Origin: Pseudomonas sp. FP2335
GTDB taxonomy: Bacteria; Pseudomonadota; Gammaproteobacteria; Pseudomonadales; Pseudomonadaceae
Length of the DNA: 64,000 nucleotides
Reading direction: 5' to 3'
Assembly (NCBI RefSeq): GCF_030687535.1
Contig: NZ_CP117437.1
Span: 951,501-1,015,500 of the forward strand
The position numbers were made by a program, and so were the translations under genes. Shown piece after piece: positions 44,643 to 53,422 of the stretch. Numbering within the stretch: position 1 is the first letter of the stretch; the number at the start of each line of letters is the position of its first letter. The notes beneath the pieces are model-generated. The model was given only the letters and a program-made list of their open reading frames with translations. It was not told where the DNA came from and searched no databases.

Positions 44643-47600
44643 TCAGCCTTGCGTAGGTCTAACCTCTATACGTGTCGGCGAAGAGGGGTCCAAGACATAG
44701 CCGTCACTGTCCAGTTCATTGCTGCGACGGAGGGTGAGTGTTCTGGATGCTTTTACATCCAGATCATTAAGGCGCTCGAGCTCACCATTCTGTTCATCTA
44801 GTTTGGTGACTATAAAATCGGACTTGGCCGTGACCGTGGTTGCATCGTTTGCCGGATCATAGTTGACGTAAAAATGCGGGTCACGTCCGCTTCCAAAAAA
44901 CTCACCTTTGAATCGAGACGTTCTGAATTCATCCGGGGCCGCGCCGAGTGCCCATTGATTGGCAAGTTCAGATATGCGTCTTCTCAGCGCGGGGTCAGGA
45001 ATAAGCTTCTCAATCGATTCGATAGCTTTTTGTTTGAGTTCATCCATTTCGGCCGTGGATAGGAGTCTGCCCTTTTCCAATTCAAGCTCTCGTATTTGTT
45101 TACCGATATCAATTTCCAGTTTGATGTCACCGGGGGCTTGTATGGTGAGCTTGCTGCGGTTTAAATCTTTAAGGAACTGTTCTGTGTATTCATTGGTGCC
45201 GAACGCCGAATTGTATTCGGTAGGTGGTGGAGTGGCTAATGCGGGATTCTCTTCAGATGTCCAGGAAATTTGCGGGATGACTTCACCGTCATCGCCCACA
45301 GCAATGCCGTAAACGTAGTCGTTGCCATCAAGATTGAAGTAATTGTCCAGTTTTTCGGAGCCCTTGATTTTTGTGCCATCGACTTCAAGGAACTGATCCG
45401 ATAGTTTTGGCGGTGTCCTGGGTTCCAGGCTTGGTGTTGGCGAAGGTGTACGTTTCCACCATGTACCGCCATCGGCTGGAGCTCGCGCCCACTCGCCATT
45501 GCGGCCGGGTGTTATCACTATCAGACCCGCGCCATTATTGGGATCAATGATTTTGGCGAATGAGTTCCCCGTCCTGTAGCGACCTGATATTTCAAATACC
45601 TTACTTGTGCCTGTTTCATCGGTCAGGCGCACGTATTGATGCAGCACCCCGTCGCTGTCGCTCACTCGATAGACCCCCTTCGCGTCGGCGGTGGCGTTCT
45701 TTATCAGCGCTTCGCCTTCCGGAACAGCGTATTGAGCCAAGGGAATGAGCGATTTGGATCTGGCCGCAGGCCCCGCCTCAGGGGCGGGCACAACGGGCTT
45801 ACCGCTGGATGACCCCGGTTGTGGCTCTTCACCGGCATTGACGTCAGGTCGAGGCATCGGCTCCTGCGCAGCTATTTCATTCTCGGGAGGTAGAGCAAAA
45901 GGATCTTTGGGGACGGTGCTGGCGCCGGCCGAGAACAACACGTTCAGCACACCATCGAATGCCTTGGACGCACCGTCTTTGCGTTCAGCCTGGGTGTCAC
46001 CGGATGATGCCTTTTCTGCTCCCAGCGCCACCTCAGCCAAGCCTGTGATGACTGCGGCAGCCGCTACCGGTGCCGCGATGGGGGCAAGCTTGGCCAGTAA
46101 GCCTGCGGCCACGGTAATGTCGTTCAGCCAAGTATCCCGGATCACCTCGCTGTTGGATTTGATCACGATGTCTGCATCGCTGCTCATACGCACCTTGCTG
46201 GCAGATGTCAGTGTGGAAAACACATCGCCCTCGATCTTTGAGTGGCTGGCACTGACGGCCGGTCCCTTCAGGCTACCGTCTGCCATTTCGCTGAGTACGG
46301 TGTCCAGACCTTTGGATTTAATCACCGAAGTCGCAAGAGCGAGTCCTGGGATCAACCCCTCAAGAATACTCTCACCCACGCCTGGCTTATGCGCATGGTC
46401 TTGTCGAGAGGCCAACGGAAAATGAGCGGCCAAGGCCTCGCGTTTTTTAGGGTCATCGGCTTGGTTAGTGATCCACTTGTTCAACTGGTCGAGAGAATCA
46501 AATCTCAGAAACGCCGGCACGGCTCCGGGTATGTAGATGACTTGCCGACTACCGTCGTCCGCACTGAATCGCACAATATCGCTGGACGTAATCCCGTGGA
46601 TGTTGAGGGCGTACGCCTTCACAACTCCGTTGGCTGGAGCCTTGGCCTTGAGCTGCTCAACGCTTAGCGGCGCGTTTTCATCGAGTGGCAGGTTGGACAC
46701 GGCGCCCATAACCAAGCGGTAGTCGTCGCGCGTAAATCGATGTTCGGGAGCCTGCACCGCTTGTTCTGCCGCGGGCCTGGCCTCGGCCTCCTTCAATTGT
46801 TTGCGGGCCTGGTAGGTGAACTCTCCTTTGATGGCGGTCTCATAGCTTTCGGTATGCGTGCTCCAGAACTTGTCGATCTTCTTGTCCATTTGGCCTTGGA
46901 AATCGGTTTTCCAGCTCTCGTGCATGAGTTTGGATGGGGCCAAGGGGAATTCGTTACGGGCGCCGTATCCGCCTGTTGCACCTGCGCCGTATCCGACGGT
47001 GTATATACCGGCGTGAGCATCCAGTTCGCCTGGAATTGCGTCATGTTCGGAGAAGTTTTTCAGCAGTGCATCGGGCAGGCGCAACGACGATTTTGGCTCA
47101 TCGTTGAAATGCTCGGTGCCTGAGGCGGTGGCTCCGAACATCGGCGTGTTGTAGTTGTCGAAGCGATTGAAATAGAGGGTGTCCGCGTCGACATGTTTGC
47201 CGGTCAACTTGAAAATGAGTGCCTCTGCCCACTTCTTTGCTTCTGCCCGTGTGTCAGGCAGGTTAGTCGCAACATCGACTGCCAGATGCTTGTACTCCAG
47301 CGCTTGCGGAGCACTGCTGTAGAACGTGGCTGCATTTTTTTTGTGCACCTCCAGGGCTTCCGCTGAACGGCTGCTGGCCGGGCGCACACGGTCGTCCGCC
47401 GGGATAGGGTCGAAGGCTTTTTGCTGCTCCAGATGCTTGATTTGGTCACTGGCCTTGGAACGGTTTGTAGGAAGCGCGATGCCCTGGAAGTTCGCCACCA
47501 CTTTGGCGCTGACCTGTGTGTAGCCATCACCGAATCGTACGCGCAAGGCACCTTTGTTTTCGGGGGCGATTACTTTTGCAGCGGCCAGCAACGGGCCAGA

Positions 47601-47999
47601 AACCTGGCCCCAGCCGGAGGTGTCCGAGAGCGAAAAGGTTTTGTTCTGTGCGTCGACCCCGACGGTCAGCGTGCCCTTGAAGGGGTCGATTGAAAGCAGG
47701 GCAGAGGGATCGATCTTCTGATCGTGCATCCAGCGTTGCACAACCGGGTGTTCCACTTGGGCCCGATACAGCTCCAGCCATTGGCCCAGGGTGCTCTGGG
47801 GCGGCACCTTCACCAGACCGGCATCGTTGTGCAGTACTTTACGTTGTACCGCCGCAATGTAGGCGTTGAGCAGAGCGGTCTCGTGGGGCGACGCCGTTGT
47901 ACCGACGCTGGCCTGTGGCACCGGCGCTACGGGAGAGGGCGTGGGTAAATGGGTGGAATGTTGTTGGAGAGGCGCGGTGTAAATTGCAGAGATAGACAT
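44643..47999 (-). CDS. Large dermonecrotic-toxin-domain-like protein, candidate secreted effector
   Basis: An 1118-residue protein with no Sec signal. Residues 1-39 are rich in Ser, Thr, Pro and Gln with no acidic residue (begins MSISAIYTAPLQQHSTHLP). Around residues 485-530 the pattern VIYIPGAVPAFLRFDSLDQL followed by NKWITN and REALAAHFPLASRQD resembles the DUF6543/dermonecrotic toxin N-terminal family of Pseudomonas. Hydrophobic helices lie near 555-580 and 633-654 (LAPIAAPVAAAAVITGLAEV). A Pro-rich linker (near 735-780) precedes a C-terminal part with a helical region and a final beta-rich stretch, which could be the active domain but is unrecognised. GC is low in the C-terminal third. 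Start chosen at MSIS; upstream codons contain the promoter-like region. Function is inference. Confidence 0.6.
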   Translation of the reverse strand: MSISAIYTAPLQQHSTHLPTPSPVAPVPQASVGTTASPHETALLNAYIAAVQRKVLHNDAGLVKVPPQSTLGQWLELYRAQVEHPVVQRWMHDQKIDPSALLSIDPFKGTLTVGVDAQNKTFSLSDTSGWGQVSGPLLAAAKVIAPENKGALRVRFGDGYTQVSAKVVANFQGIALPTNRSKASDQIKHLEQQKAFDPIPADDRVRPASSRSAEALEVHKKNAATFYSSAPQALEYKHLAVDVATNLPDTRAEAKKWAEALIFKLTGKHVDADTLYFNRFDNYNTPMFGATASGTEHFNDEPKSSLRLPDALLKNFSEHDAIPGELDAHAGIYTVGYGAGATGGYGARNEFPLAPSKLMHESWKTDFQGQMDKKIDKFWSTHTESYETAIKGEFTYQARKQLKEAEARPAAEQAVQAPEHRFTRDDYRLVMGAVSNLPLDENAPLSVEQLKAKAPANGVVKAYALNIHGITSSDIVRFSADDGSRQVIYIPGAVPAFLRFDSLDQLNKWITNQADDPKKREALAAHFPLASRQDHAHKPGVGESILEGLIPGLALATSVIKSKGLDTVLSEMADGSLKGPAVSASHSKIEGDVFSTLTSASKVRMSSDADIVIKSNSEVIRDTWLNDITVAAGLLAKLAPIAAPVAAAAVITGLAEVALGAEKASSGDTQAERKDGASKAFDGVLNVLFSAGASTVPKDPFALPPENEIAAQEPMPRPDVNAGEEPQPGSSSGKPVVPAPEAGPAARSKSLIPLAQYAVPEGEALIKNATADAKGVYRVSDSDGVLHQYVRLTDETGTSKVFEISGRYRTGNSFAKIIDPNNGAGLIVITPGRNGEWARAPADGGTWWKRTPSPTPSLEPRTPPKLSDQFLEVDGTKIKGSEKLDNYFNLDGNDYVYGIAVGDDGEVIPQISWTSEENPALATPPPTEYNSAFGTNEYTEQFLKDLNRSKLTIQAPGDIKLEIDIGKQIRELELEKGRLLSTAEMDELKQKAIESIEKLIPDPALRRRISELANQWALGAAPDEFRTSRFKGEFFGSGRDPHFYVNYDPANDATTVTAKSDFIVTKLDEQNGELERLNDLDVKASRTLTLRRSNELDSDGYVLDPSSPTRIEVRPTQG

Positions 48000-48063
48000 G
48001 AGCTGGGTTCTCGTGAGGTAGACAATATGCCTACGCAGCACTCCCTGTCGCTGCGGCACTCTC

Positions 48064-48092
48064 TGTGTCGGGAAAATCCTGCCGGGGATTCC
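48064..48092 (-). promoter_or_regulatory. hrp-box-like promoter upstream of the toxin-like gene
   Basis: On the minus strand GGAATC (48092-48087), 16 bp, then CGACACA (48070-48064). The HrpL-dependent consensus is GGAACC, 15-16 bp, CCACNNA; 9 of 11 fixed positions agree. It lies about 65 bp before the chosen start, a normal distance for such promoters. Confidence 0.3.
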
Positions 48093-48179
48093 AGAGAACA
48101 TGCTGCGGCATATGACGACGCCCAAGAAAAAGGCGCAAACCTGCGAGGAATGCGCCGTTGTTACCGCCTGTTCGTGAAG

Positions 48180-48890
48180 TTATTGCAAGACTTCAATCAC
48201 CCCGTCGGCACTCATGTTGACTTGGCTGGTGCCAGCCTCCACGTCCGGTGTCGGCGCCGAGTCCATCGCGGCGGCTTTCATCATCATTCCACCGCGTGCG
48301 TAGGGTTGCGGATAGCCGTTGGTGTTGAAGTTCAGGTTGACGATCTTGTAGCCCTTGCCGCCCAACGCGTCGGTGGCCAGTTGCGCACGGGCCTTGAAGG
48401 CGGCGACGGCGTCCTTGAGCAATGAATCTTCGCTGGCCTTGCGCGTGGCATCGGCGATGGCGAAATCCATGCTGTCCATTTTCAGCGTGTTGAGCAGTTC
48501 GCCGGTGAGCTTGGACAGTGCCGGGAAGTCCGCGCTTTCCAGGCGCAGTTCGGCACGCTCGCGCCAGCCGGTGATCTTCTGGTTCTTGTTGTCGTAGATC
48601 GGGTAGCTGTTGCGACTGCCCTGGCGCAGGGTCACGCCTTTGACTTCGCGCGCCTGGCCCAGGGCCTTGTTCATGGTGGTGGTGATTTCAGCGGCGAGCT
48701 TGGCCGGGTCGCTGTTCTGGGATTCGGTGTAGAGGGTCACGATCATCTTGTCGCGGGCAACTTCCTGGCTGACCTCGGCGCGCAGGGAAATCTGGTTGTA
48801 GTTCAGTGCGTCGGCGGCCAATGCAGGCACGCTGACCAGGGTGCCGACGCTGAGGGTGATGACGGCTGCGCTGCGAGTGAAACGAGACAT
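48180..48890 (-). CDS. SIMPL-domain (DUF541) periplasmic protein
   Basis: A 236-residue protein with signal peptide MSRFTRSAAVITLSVGTLVS ending VPALAA. The mature part is one SIMPL/DUF541 domain: a beta-strand start (LNYNQISLRAEVSQEVARDK), the helix AEITTTMNKALGQAREV, and YPIYDNKNQKITGWRERAEL. Family members (E. coli YggE) are periplasmic oligomers linked to oxidative-stress tolerance, with uncertain biochemistry. It is divergent from roxS, the arrangement known in P. aeruginosa, which hints at a link to redox or envelope stress. Confidence 0.88.
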   Translation of the reverse strand: MSRFTRSAAVITLSVGTLVSVPALAADALNYNQISLRAEVSQEVARDKMIVTLYTESQNSDPAKLAAEITTTMNKALGQAREVKGVTLRQGSRNSYPIYDNKNQKITGWRERAELRLESADFPALSKLTGELLNTLKMDSMDFAIADATRKASEDSLLKDAVAAFKARAQLATDALGGKGYKIVNLNFNTNGYPQPYARGGMMMKAAAMDSAPTPDVEAGTSQVNMSADGVIEVLQ

Positions 48891-49094
48891 GAGAGCTCCT
48901 TGGGATAGTCGTGTTCGATAAGACTGTAGACGGTGGCATCGGGTTCTTCGGGTTTACACATTCGCTACAAGTTGTGTGGGGCCGACGAACGGTCATTCGC
49001 CGGCCCTGCGGCAAAGAGCCACACGCGCCGTGCCAGCCGGCCGGCATCGTTTATACTCCTGCCGATCCGCCTGCAGCGCTCACCGGGAGAGCTC

Positions 49095-50357
49095 ATGCTC
49101 GCCGCCGTAAAACTGACTTCCGCCACTCGCCAGAACCTCTGGCGCCTGACGTTCATCCGCACGCTGGTCCTGGCCGCACAGGCCGGCTCCGTTGGGCTTG
49201 CCTATTGGTTCGACCTGTTGCCACTGCCGTGGCTGCAACTGGGTGTGACCCTGGGTTTTTCCACCGTGCTGTGCGTGTTTACCGCGATCCGCCTGCGCAC
49301 CACGTGGCCGGTGACCGAGTTGGAATATGCGCTGCAATTGGCCTGCGACCTGTTTATCCACAGTGTGTTGCTGTATTTCTCCGGCGGTTCCACCAATCCG
49401 TTCGTTTCGTATTATCTGGTGCCGTTGACCATCGCCGCCGTGACGTTGCCGTGGCGCTATTCGGTGGTGCTGTCGGGTATCGCCCTGACCCTCTACACCT
49501 TGTTGCTGGCGCGCTTCTATCCGCTGCAGACCTTTCCCATTGCCCGGGAAAACCTGCAGATCTACGGGATGTGGTTGAGTTTTGCCCTGTCCGCCGCGGT
49601 CATCACCTTTTTCGCTGCGCGCATGGCCGAAGAGTTGCGCCGCCAGGAACAGCTGCGCGCCATTCGGCGGGAAGAAGGCCTGCGCGATCAGCAACTGCTG
49701 GCCGTGGCCACCCAGGCCGCCGGTGCGGCGCATGAGTTGGGTACGCCGCTGGCGACCATGAGCGTACTGCTCAAGGAAATCATTCAAGACCACCACGACC
49801 CTGCCCTGCAGGAAGACCTCGGGGTGTTGCAGGAGCAGGTCAAGCAATGCAAGCAGACCTTGCAGCAACTGGTGCGCGCCGCCGAAGCCAATCGCCGCCT
49901 GGCGGTGGAGATGCAGGACGTGACCCAGTGGCTCGACGAAGCCTTGAACCGCTGGCACCTGATGCGCCCCGAAGCCAGTTACCGCTTCCACCTGCTTGGG
50001 CAAGGCACCGTCCCGCGCATGGCGCCGCCGCCCGACCTGACCCAGGCGTTGCTCAACCTGTTGAACAATGCCGCTGACGCCTGCCCCGAAGGCCTGGGCG
50101 TGCAGCTGGACTGGGATGCGGAACACGTGACCATCAATATTCGTGACCACGGCGCGGGCGTGCCGTTGGCCATTGCCGAGCAGATCGGCAAACCGTTCTT
50201 TACCACCAAGGGCAAAGGCTTCGGCCTCGGCCTGTTTTTGAGCAAGGCCAGCGTGACCCGCGCGGGCGGCTCAGTGAAGCTCTATAGTCATGAGGAAGGT
50301 GGCACGCTCACCGAGCTGCGCCTGCCCCGTGTCGCACGAGGAGATATCGATGAGTGA
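49095..50357 (+). CDS. roxS: Redox-sensing histidine kinase RoxS (PrrB/RegB family)
   Basis: A 420-residue membrane sensor kinase. About six transmembrane helices fill residues 20-175 (including the conserved quinone-site-like FSGGSTNPFVSYYLVPL). The phosphorylated histidine is His213 in AAGAAHELGTPLATM, followed by the N box (LLNNAADACP), G1 (IRDHGAGVP) and G2 (KGFGLGLFLS). RegB-type kinases monitor respiration through a redox cysteine and quinones; RoxS helps control terminal oxidases such as the cyanide-insensitive oxidase. The start MLAAVKLT has RBS GGGAGAG. The end overlaps roxR by 8 bp. Confidence 0.93.
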   Translation: MLAAVKLTSATRQNLWRLTFIRTLVLAAQAGSVGLAYWFDLLPLPWLQLGVTLGFSTVLCVFTAIRLRTTWPVTELEYALQLACDLFIHSVLLYFSGGSTNPFVSYYLVPLTIAAVTLPWRYSVVLSGIALTLYTLLLARFYPLQTFPIARENLQIYGMWLSFALSAAVITFFAARMAEELRRQEQLRAIRREEGLRDQQLLAVATQAAGAAHELGTPLATMSVLLKEIIQDHHDPALQEDLGVLQEQVKQCKQTLQQLVRAAEANRRLAVEMQDVTQWLDEALNRWHLMRPEASYRFHLLGQGTVPRMAPPPDLTQALLNLLNNAADACPEGLGVQLDWDAEHVTINIRDHGAGVPLAIAEQIGKPFFTTKGKGFGLGLFLSKASVTRAGGSVKLYSHEEGGTLTELRLPRVARGDIDE

Positions 50358-50910
50358 CGAGATCCAAGTCGAAGGCGAAGAACTGCCGCACCTGTTGCTG
50401 GTAGATGACGACGCCACCTTTACCCGCGTGATGGCACGCGCCATGAGCCGTCGCGGTTTCCGCGTGAGCACCGCCGGTTCCGCCGAAGAAGGCCTGACCA
50501 TCGCCCAGGCCGACCTGCCGGACTACGCCGCGCTCGACCTGAAAATGGACGGCGATTCCGGCCTGGTGCTGTTGCCCAAGCTGCTGGAGCTCGACCCGGA
50601 AATGCGCGTGGTGATCCTCACCGGCTACTCCAGCATTGCCACCGCCGTCGAGGCGATCAAGCGCGGCGCGTGCAACTACCTGTGCAAACCGGCGGACGCC
50701 GACGACGTGCTGGCCGCCTTGCTTTCCGAGCATGCCGACCTCGACACCCTGGTGCCGGAAAACCCGATGTCGGTGGACCGCTTGCAGTGGGAACACATCC
50801 AGCGGGTGTTGACCGAGCACGAAGGCAACATCTCCGCCACTGCCCGCGCCCTGGGCATGCACCGTCGTACCTTGCAGCGCAAACTGCAAAAGCGTCCGGT
50901 ACGCCGCTGA
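50350..50910 (+). CDS. roxR: Response regulator RoxR (PrrA/RegA/ActR family)
   Basis: A 186-residue response regulator. The receiver domain has the acidic pair in LLVDDDATF, the phosphoacceptor Asp63 (AALDLKMDGDSGL), and Lys in YLCKPADADDV. A short linker leads to a Fis-type helix-turn-helix at the C-terminus (EGNISATARALGMHRRTLQR), the standard RegA layout. It overlaps roxS by 8 bp. In pseudomonads RoxR regulates respiratory oxidases and redox balance. Confidence 0.94.
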   Translation: MSDEIQVEGEELPHLLLVDDDATFTRVMARAMSRRGFRVSTAGSAEEGLTIAQADLPDYAALDLKMDGDSGLVLLPKLLELDPEMRVVILTGYSSIATAVEAIKRGACNYLCKPADADDVLAALLSEHADLDTLVPENPMSVDRLQWEHIQRVLTEHEGNISATARALGMHRRTLQRKLQKRPVRR

Positions 50911-51009
50911 ACGAAGTCTGAACAACCCGCTTCAGGCCGCACGGAGCCCTGAACCGATCGTCTATGATCGGTTCAAACGTCTGTTACATTTCCTTACAGA
51001 GCCTGAACG

Positions 51010-52734
51010 ATGAATCAGAACGCTGAGTATTGCGCGGTCAATGACGCGGTGCGTGGGCAATTCCTGCGCCGAACCTGGGCGATGATCACGCCGTATTGGC
51101 GCAGTGAAGAGAAGGGCAAGGCGTGGCTGCTGCTGGCGGCGGTGATTGGCTTGTCGCTGTTCAGCGTGGCGATTTCGGTGTGGATCAACCACTGGTACAA
51201 GGATTTCTACAACGCCCTTGAACACAAGGACACCGCCGCGTTCTGGCAGTTGATCGGCTATTTCTGCGCGATTGCCGCCGTGGCGATTCTGGGGGCGGTG
51301 TACCGCCTGTACCTGACCCAGATGCTGACCATCCGCTGGCGGGCCTGGCTTACCGAAAAACACTTCGCCCGCTGGCTCGCCGACAAAAACTATTACCAGC
51401 TGGAGCAGGGCGGTTACACCGATAACCCGGACCAGCGGATTTCCGAAGACCTCAACAACTTCACCTCCAGTTCCTTGAGCCTGGGCCTGGGGTTGTTGCG
51501 CAATGTGGTCAGCCTGGTGTCGTTCTCGATCATCCTGTGGGGCGTGTCGGGCAGTATCGACGTGTTTGGCATCACCATCCCCGGCTACATGTTCTGGTGC
51601 GCGTTGCTGTACGCCGCCGTGGGCAGTTGGCTGACCCACCTGATCGGCCGTCGCTTGATCGGCTTGAACAACCAACAACAACGCTTTGAAGCGGACTTGC
51701 GTTTCTCCATGGTGCGGGTGCGTGAGAACGCTGAGAGCATCGCGCTGTATAACGGCGAACCGAATGAAAAACAGCGCTTGAGCGCACGTTTCAGCAAGGT
51801 CTGGCACAACTTCTGGGACATCATGAAAGTTTCCAAGCGCCTGACGTTTTTCACTGCCGGCTACAGCCAGATCGCGATCATCTTCCCGTTTATCGTCGCC
51901 GCGCCGCGTTACTTCGCCGGCAAGATCGAGTTGGGCGAGCTGATGCAAATCAACTCGGCGTTCGGCAACGTGCAAGAGAACTTCAGCTGGTTTATCAACG
52001 CGTACTCGGACCTGGCGTCGTGGCGTGCCACCAGTGATCGTCTGCTGAGCTTTCAACAGGCCATGAGTGACAACGAGCAGCGCCCGCCGGCGATCGATGT
52101 GCGTTCGGAAGGCGAGCGCCTGGTGGTGCAAGGGCTGCGGATGGACCTGGCCGATGGCCGCCACCTGCTGAGCGATGCCGACATGAGTGTCGAGCCCGGC
52201 CAGCGTGTGATGCTCAGCGGGCGTTCCGGCAGCGGCAAAAGTACCTTGCTGCGTGCGATGGGGCATTTGTGGCCGGCGGGGCACGGCAGCATTCGCCTGC
52301 CGGCGGCGCGTTATCTGTTCCTGCCGCAAAAGCCTTATCTGCCGATTGGCACCTTGAAAGCCGTACTGAGTTATCCACAGGACGACAGCGCCTACCCGGC
52401 GCAACGTTATGCACAGGTGCTGCAGACCTGCCGCTTGCCCCATCTGGTGGCGCGCCTGGACGAAGCCAACCACTGGCAGCGCATGCTTTCGCCGGGTGAG
52501 CAGCAGCGTTTGGCGTTTGCCCGCGCGCTGTTGTTTGCGCCGCAGTGGCTGTACATGGACGAAGCGACCTCGGCCATGGATGAAGAGGATGAGGCGACGC
52601 TGTACCAGGCGTTGATCGATGAATTGCCGGGGTTGAGCATCGTCAGCGTGGGCCATCGCAGCAGCCTCAAGCGCTTCCATGGGCGGCATGTGCGGATTGA
52701 GGGTGGGTTGTTGCAGGAACAACAACCGGCTTGA
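51010..52734 (+). CDS. ABC transporter, fused permease-ATPase (YddA/SbmA-like)
   Basis: A 574-residue half-transporter. Its N-terminal membrane domain (about residues 30-330) is of the SbmA/BacA-like type found in YddA and peroxisomal ABCD proteins, with the characteristic ISVWINHWYKDFYNALEHKD and the conserved region NPDQRISEDLNNFTSSSLSL. The ATPase has Walker A GRSGSGKST (from about 404), signature LSPGEQQRLAFARAL and Walker B WLYMDEATSAMDEED. The signature has Pro in place of the usual first Gly (LSPGE), common in this subfamily. Substrate unknown; a homodimer is likely. It stands alone, followed by a strong terminator. Confidence 0.9.
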   Translation: MNQNAEYCAVNDAVRGQFLRRTWAMITPYWRSEEKGKAWLLLAAVIGLSLFSVAISVWINHWYKDFYNALEHKDTAAFWQLIGYFCAIAAVAILGAVYRLYLTQMLTIRWRAWLTEKHFARWLADKNYYQLEQGGYTDNPDQRISEDLNNFTSSSLSLGLGLLRNVVSLVSFSIILWGVSGSIDVFGITIPGYMFWCALLYAAVGSWLTHLIGRRLIGLNNQQQRFEADLRFSMVRVRENAESIALYNGEPNEKQRLSARFSKVWHNFWDIMKVSKRLTFFTAGYSQIAIIFPFIVAAPRYFAGKIELGELMQINSAFGNVQENFSWFINAYSDLASWRATSDRLLSFQQAMSDNEQRPPAIDVRSEGERLVVQGLRMDLADGRHLLSDADMSVEPGQRVMLSGRSGSGKSTLLRAMGHLWPAGHGSIRLPAARYLFLPQKPYLPIGTLKAVLSYPQDDSAYPAQRYAQVLQTCRLPHLVARLDEANHWQRMLSPGEQQRLAFARALLFAPQWLYMDEATSAMDEEDEATLYQALIDELPGLSIVSVGHRSSLKRFHGRHVRIEGGLLQEQQPA

Positions 52735-52789
52735 GGCTGCACCCGGTCCCACATTGGATCTCCACTGTTCTGTAAAATGAAGCCAACAA

Positions 52790-52825
52790 AAAGCCCGGCT
52801 GATCATCGATCAGCCGGGCTTTTTA
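52790..52825. terminator. Bidirectional terminator between the ABC exporter and zapG
   Basis: AAAGCCCGGCTGATC and GATCAGCCGGGCTTTTT form a long perfect stem with A- and T-runs on both sides, serving convergent genes. Confidence 0.92.
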
Positions 52826-52840
52826 GTGCTTGAAGAAAAC

Positions 52841-53275
52841 TTACTTCTTCAAGCCGTAATGCTCATCCAGCATGCCTGGGGCGTTCGGCGTTTTTGGCGC
52901 GTAGTCCCGTGGTGGCTCCTGGTTTTCCCGTGGCGGGGTCAGGCGCTCCCGTGGGGTTTGGGCATCGGAATGCAGCGCGGCCAGCAGACGCTGGCGGGTG
53001 ATGTCGTCGAGGGCGAGGCGGTTGGCGCCGTCCGCGAGGTGATCCTGTACTTCCTGATAGCTCTGGGTGAGTTTCTTGACCAGATTTGCGGTGCTGTTGA
53101 AGTGGGTAACCACCTCGTTCTGATAACTGTCAAAACGTTCCTGAATGTCATCCAGCTGACGCTGCGTGCGGTTAGGCGCGGCATTCGGCAGCAGGCGAGC
53201 GACCAGGAATCCAATGGCGACACCGGCAACCAGGGCAAGAGTCGGCAACAACCAAACTAAGAGCGAGTGTTCCAC
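52841..53275 (-). CDS. zapG: YhcB/ZapG family inner-membrane protein (DUF1043)
   Basis: A 144-residue protein with one N-terminal transmembrane helix (LLVWLLPTLALVAGVAIGFL), then a cytoplasmic coiled coil (RTQRQLDDIQERFDSYQNEV, NLVKKLTQSYQEVQDHL). The tail is Pro-rich and ends DEHYGLKK. In E. coli YhcB (ZapG) links envelope growth, division and lipopolysaccharide/phospholipid balance. The family is conserved in gammaproteobacteria and normally near stringent-starvation or bc1 genes. Confidence 0.88.
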   Translation of the reverse strand: MEHSLLVWLLPTLALVAGVAIGFLVARLLPNAAPNRTQRQLDDIQERFDSYQNEVVTHFNSTANLVKKLTQSYQEVQDHLADGANRLALDDITRQRLLAALHSDAQTPRERLTPPRENQEPPRDYAPKTPNAPGMLDEHYGLKK

Positions 53276-53422
53276 GAGTCCTTCCTCTATAAACGGCTTT
53301 GCTTTACGTTAACGGCTCAAACCTGCGCTGTATACCGCGATTAACCTCGCAATGATGCCATGCACAGACTTTTAGCTAGACGAGTCGACCCTTTGAGAGG
53401 TCACGGAGTTCATCTCTTGCTC

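Noticed and set aside
48891..49094. A small RNA between the SIMPL gene and roxS
   Set aside because: The 204-bp divergent gap has no paired promoter and terminator; it is adequately explained as two promoters.
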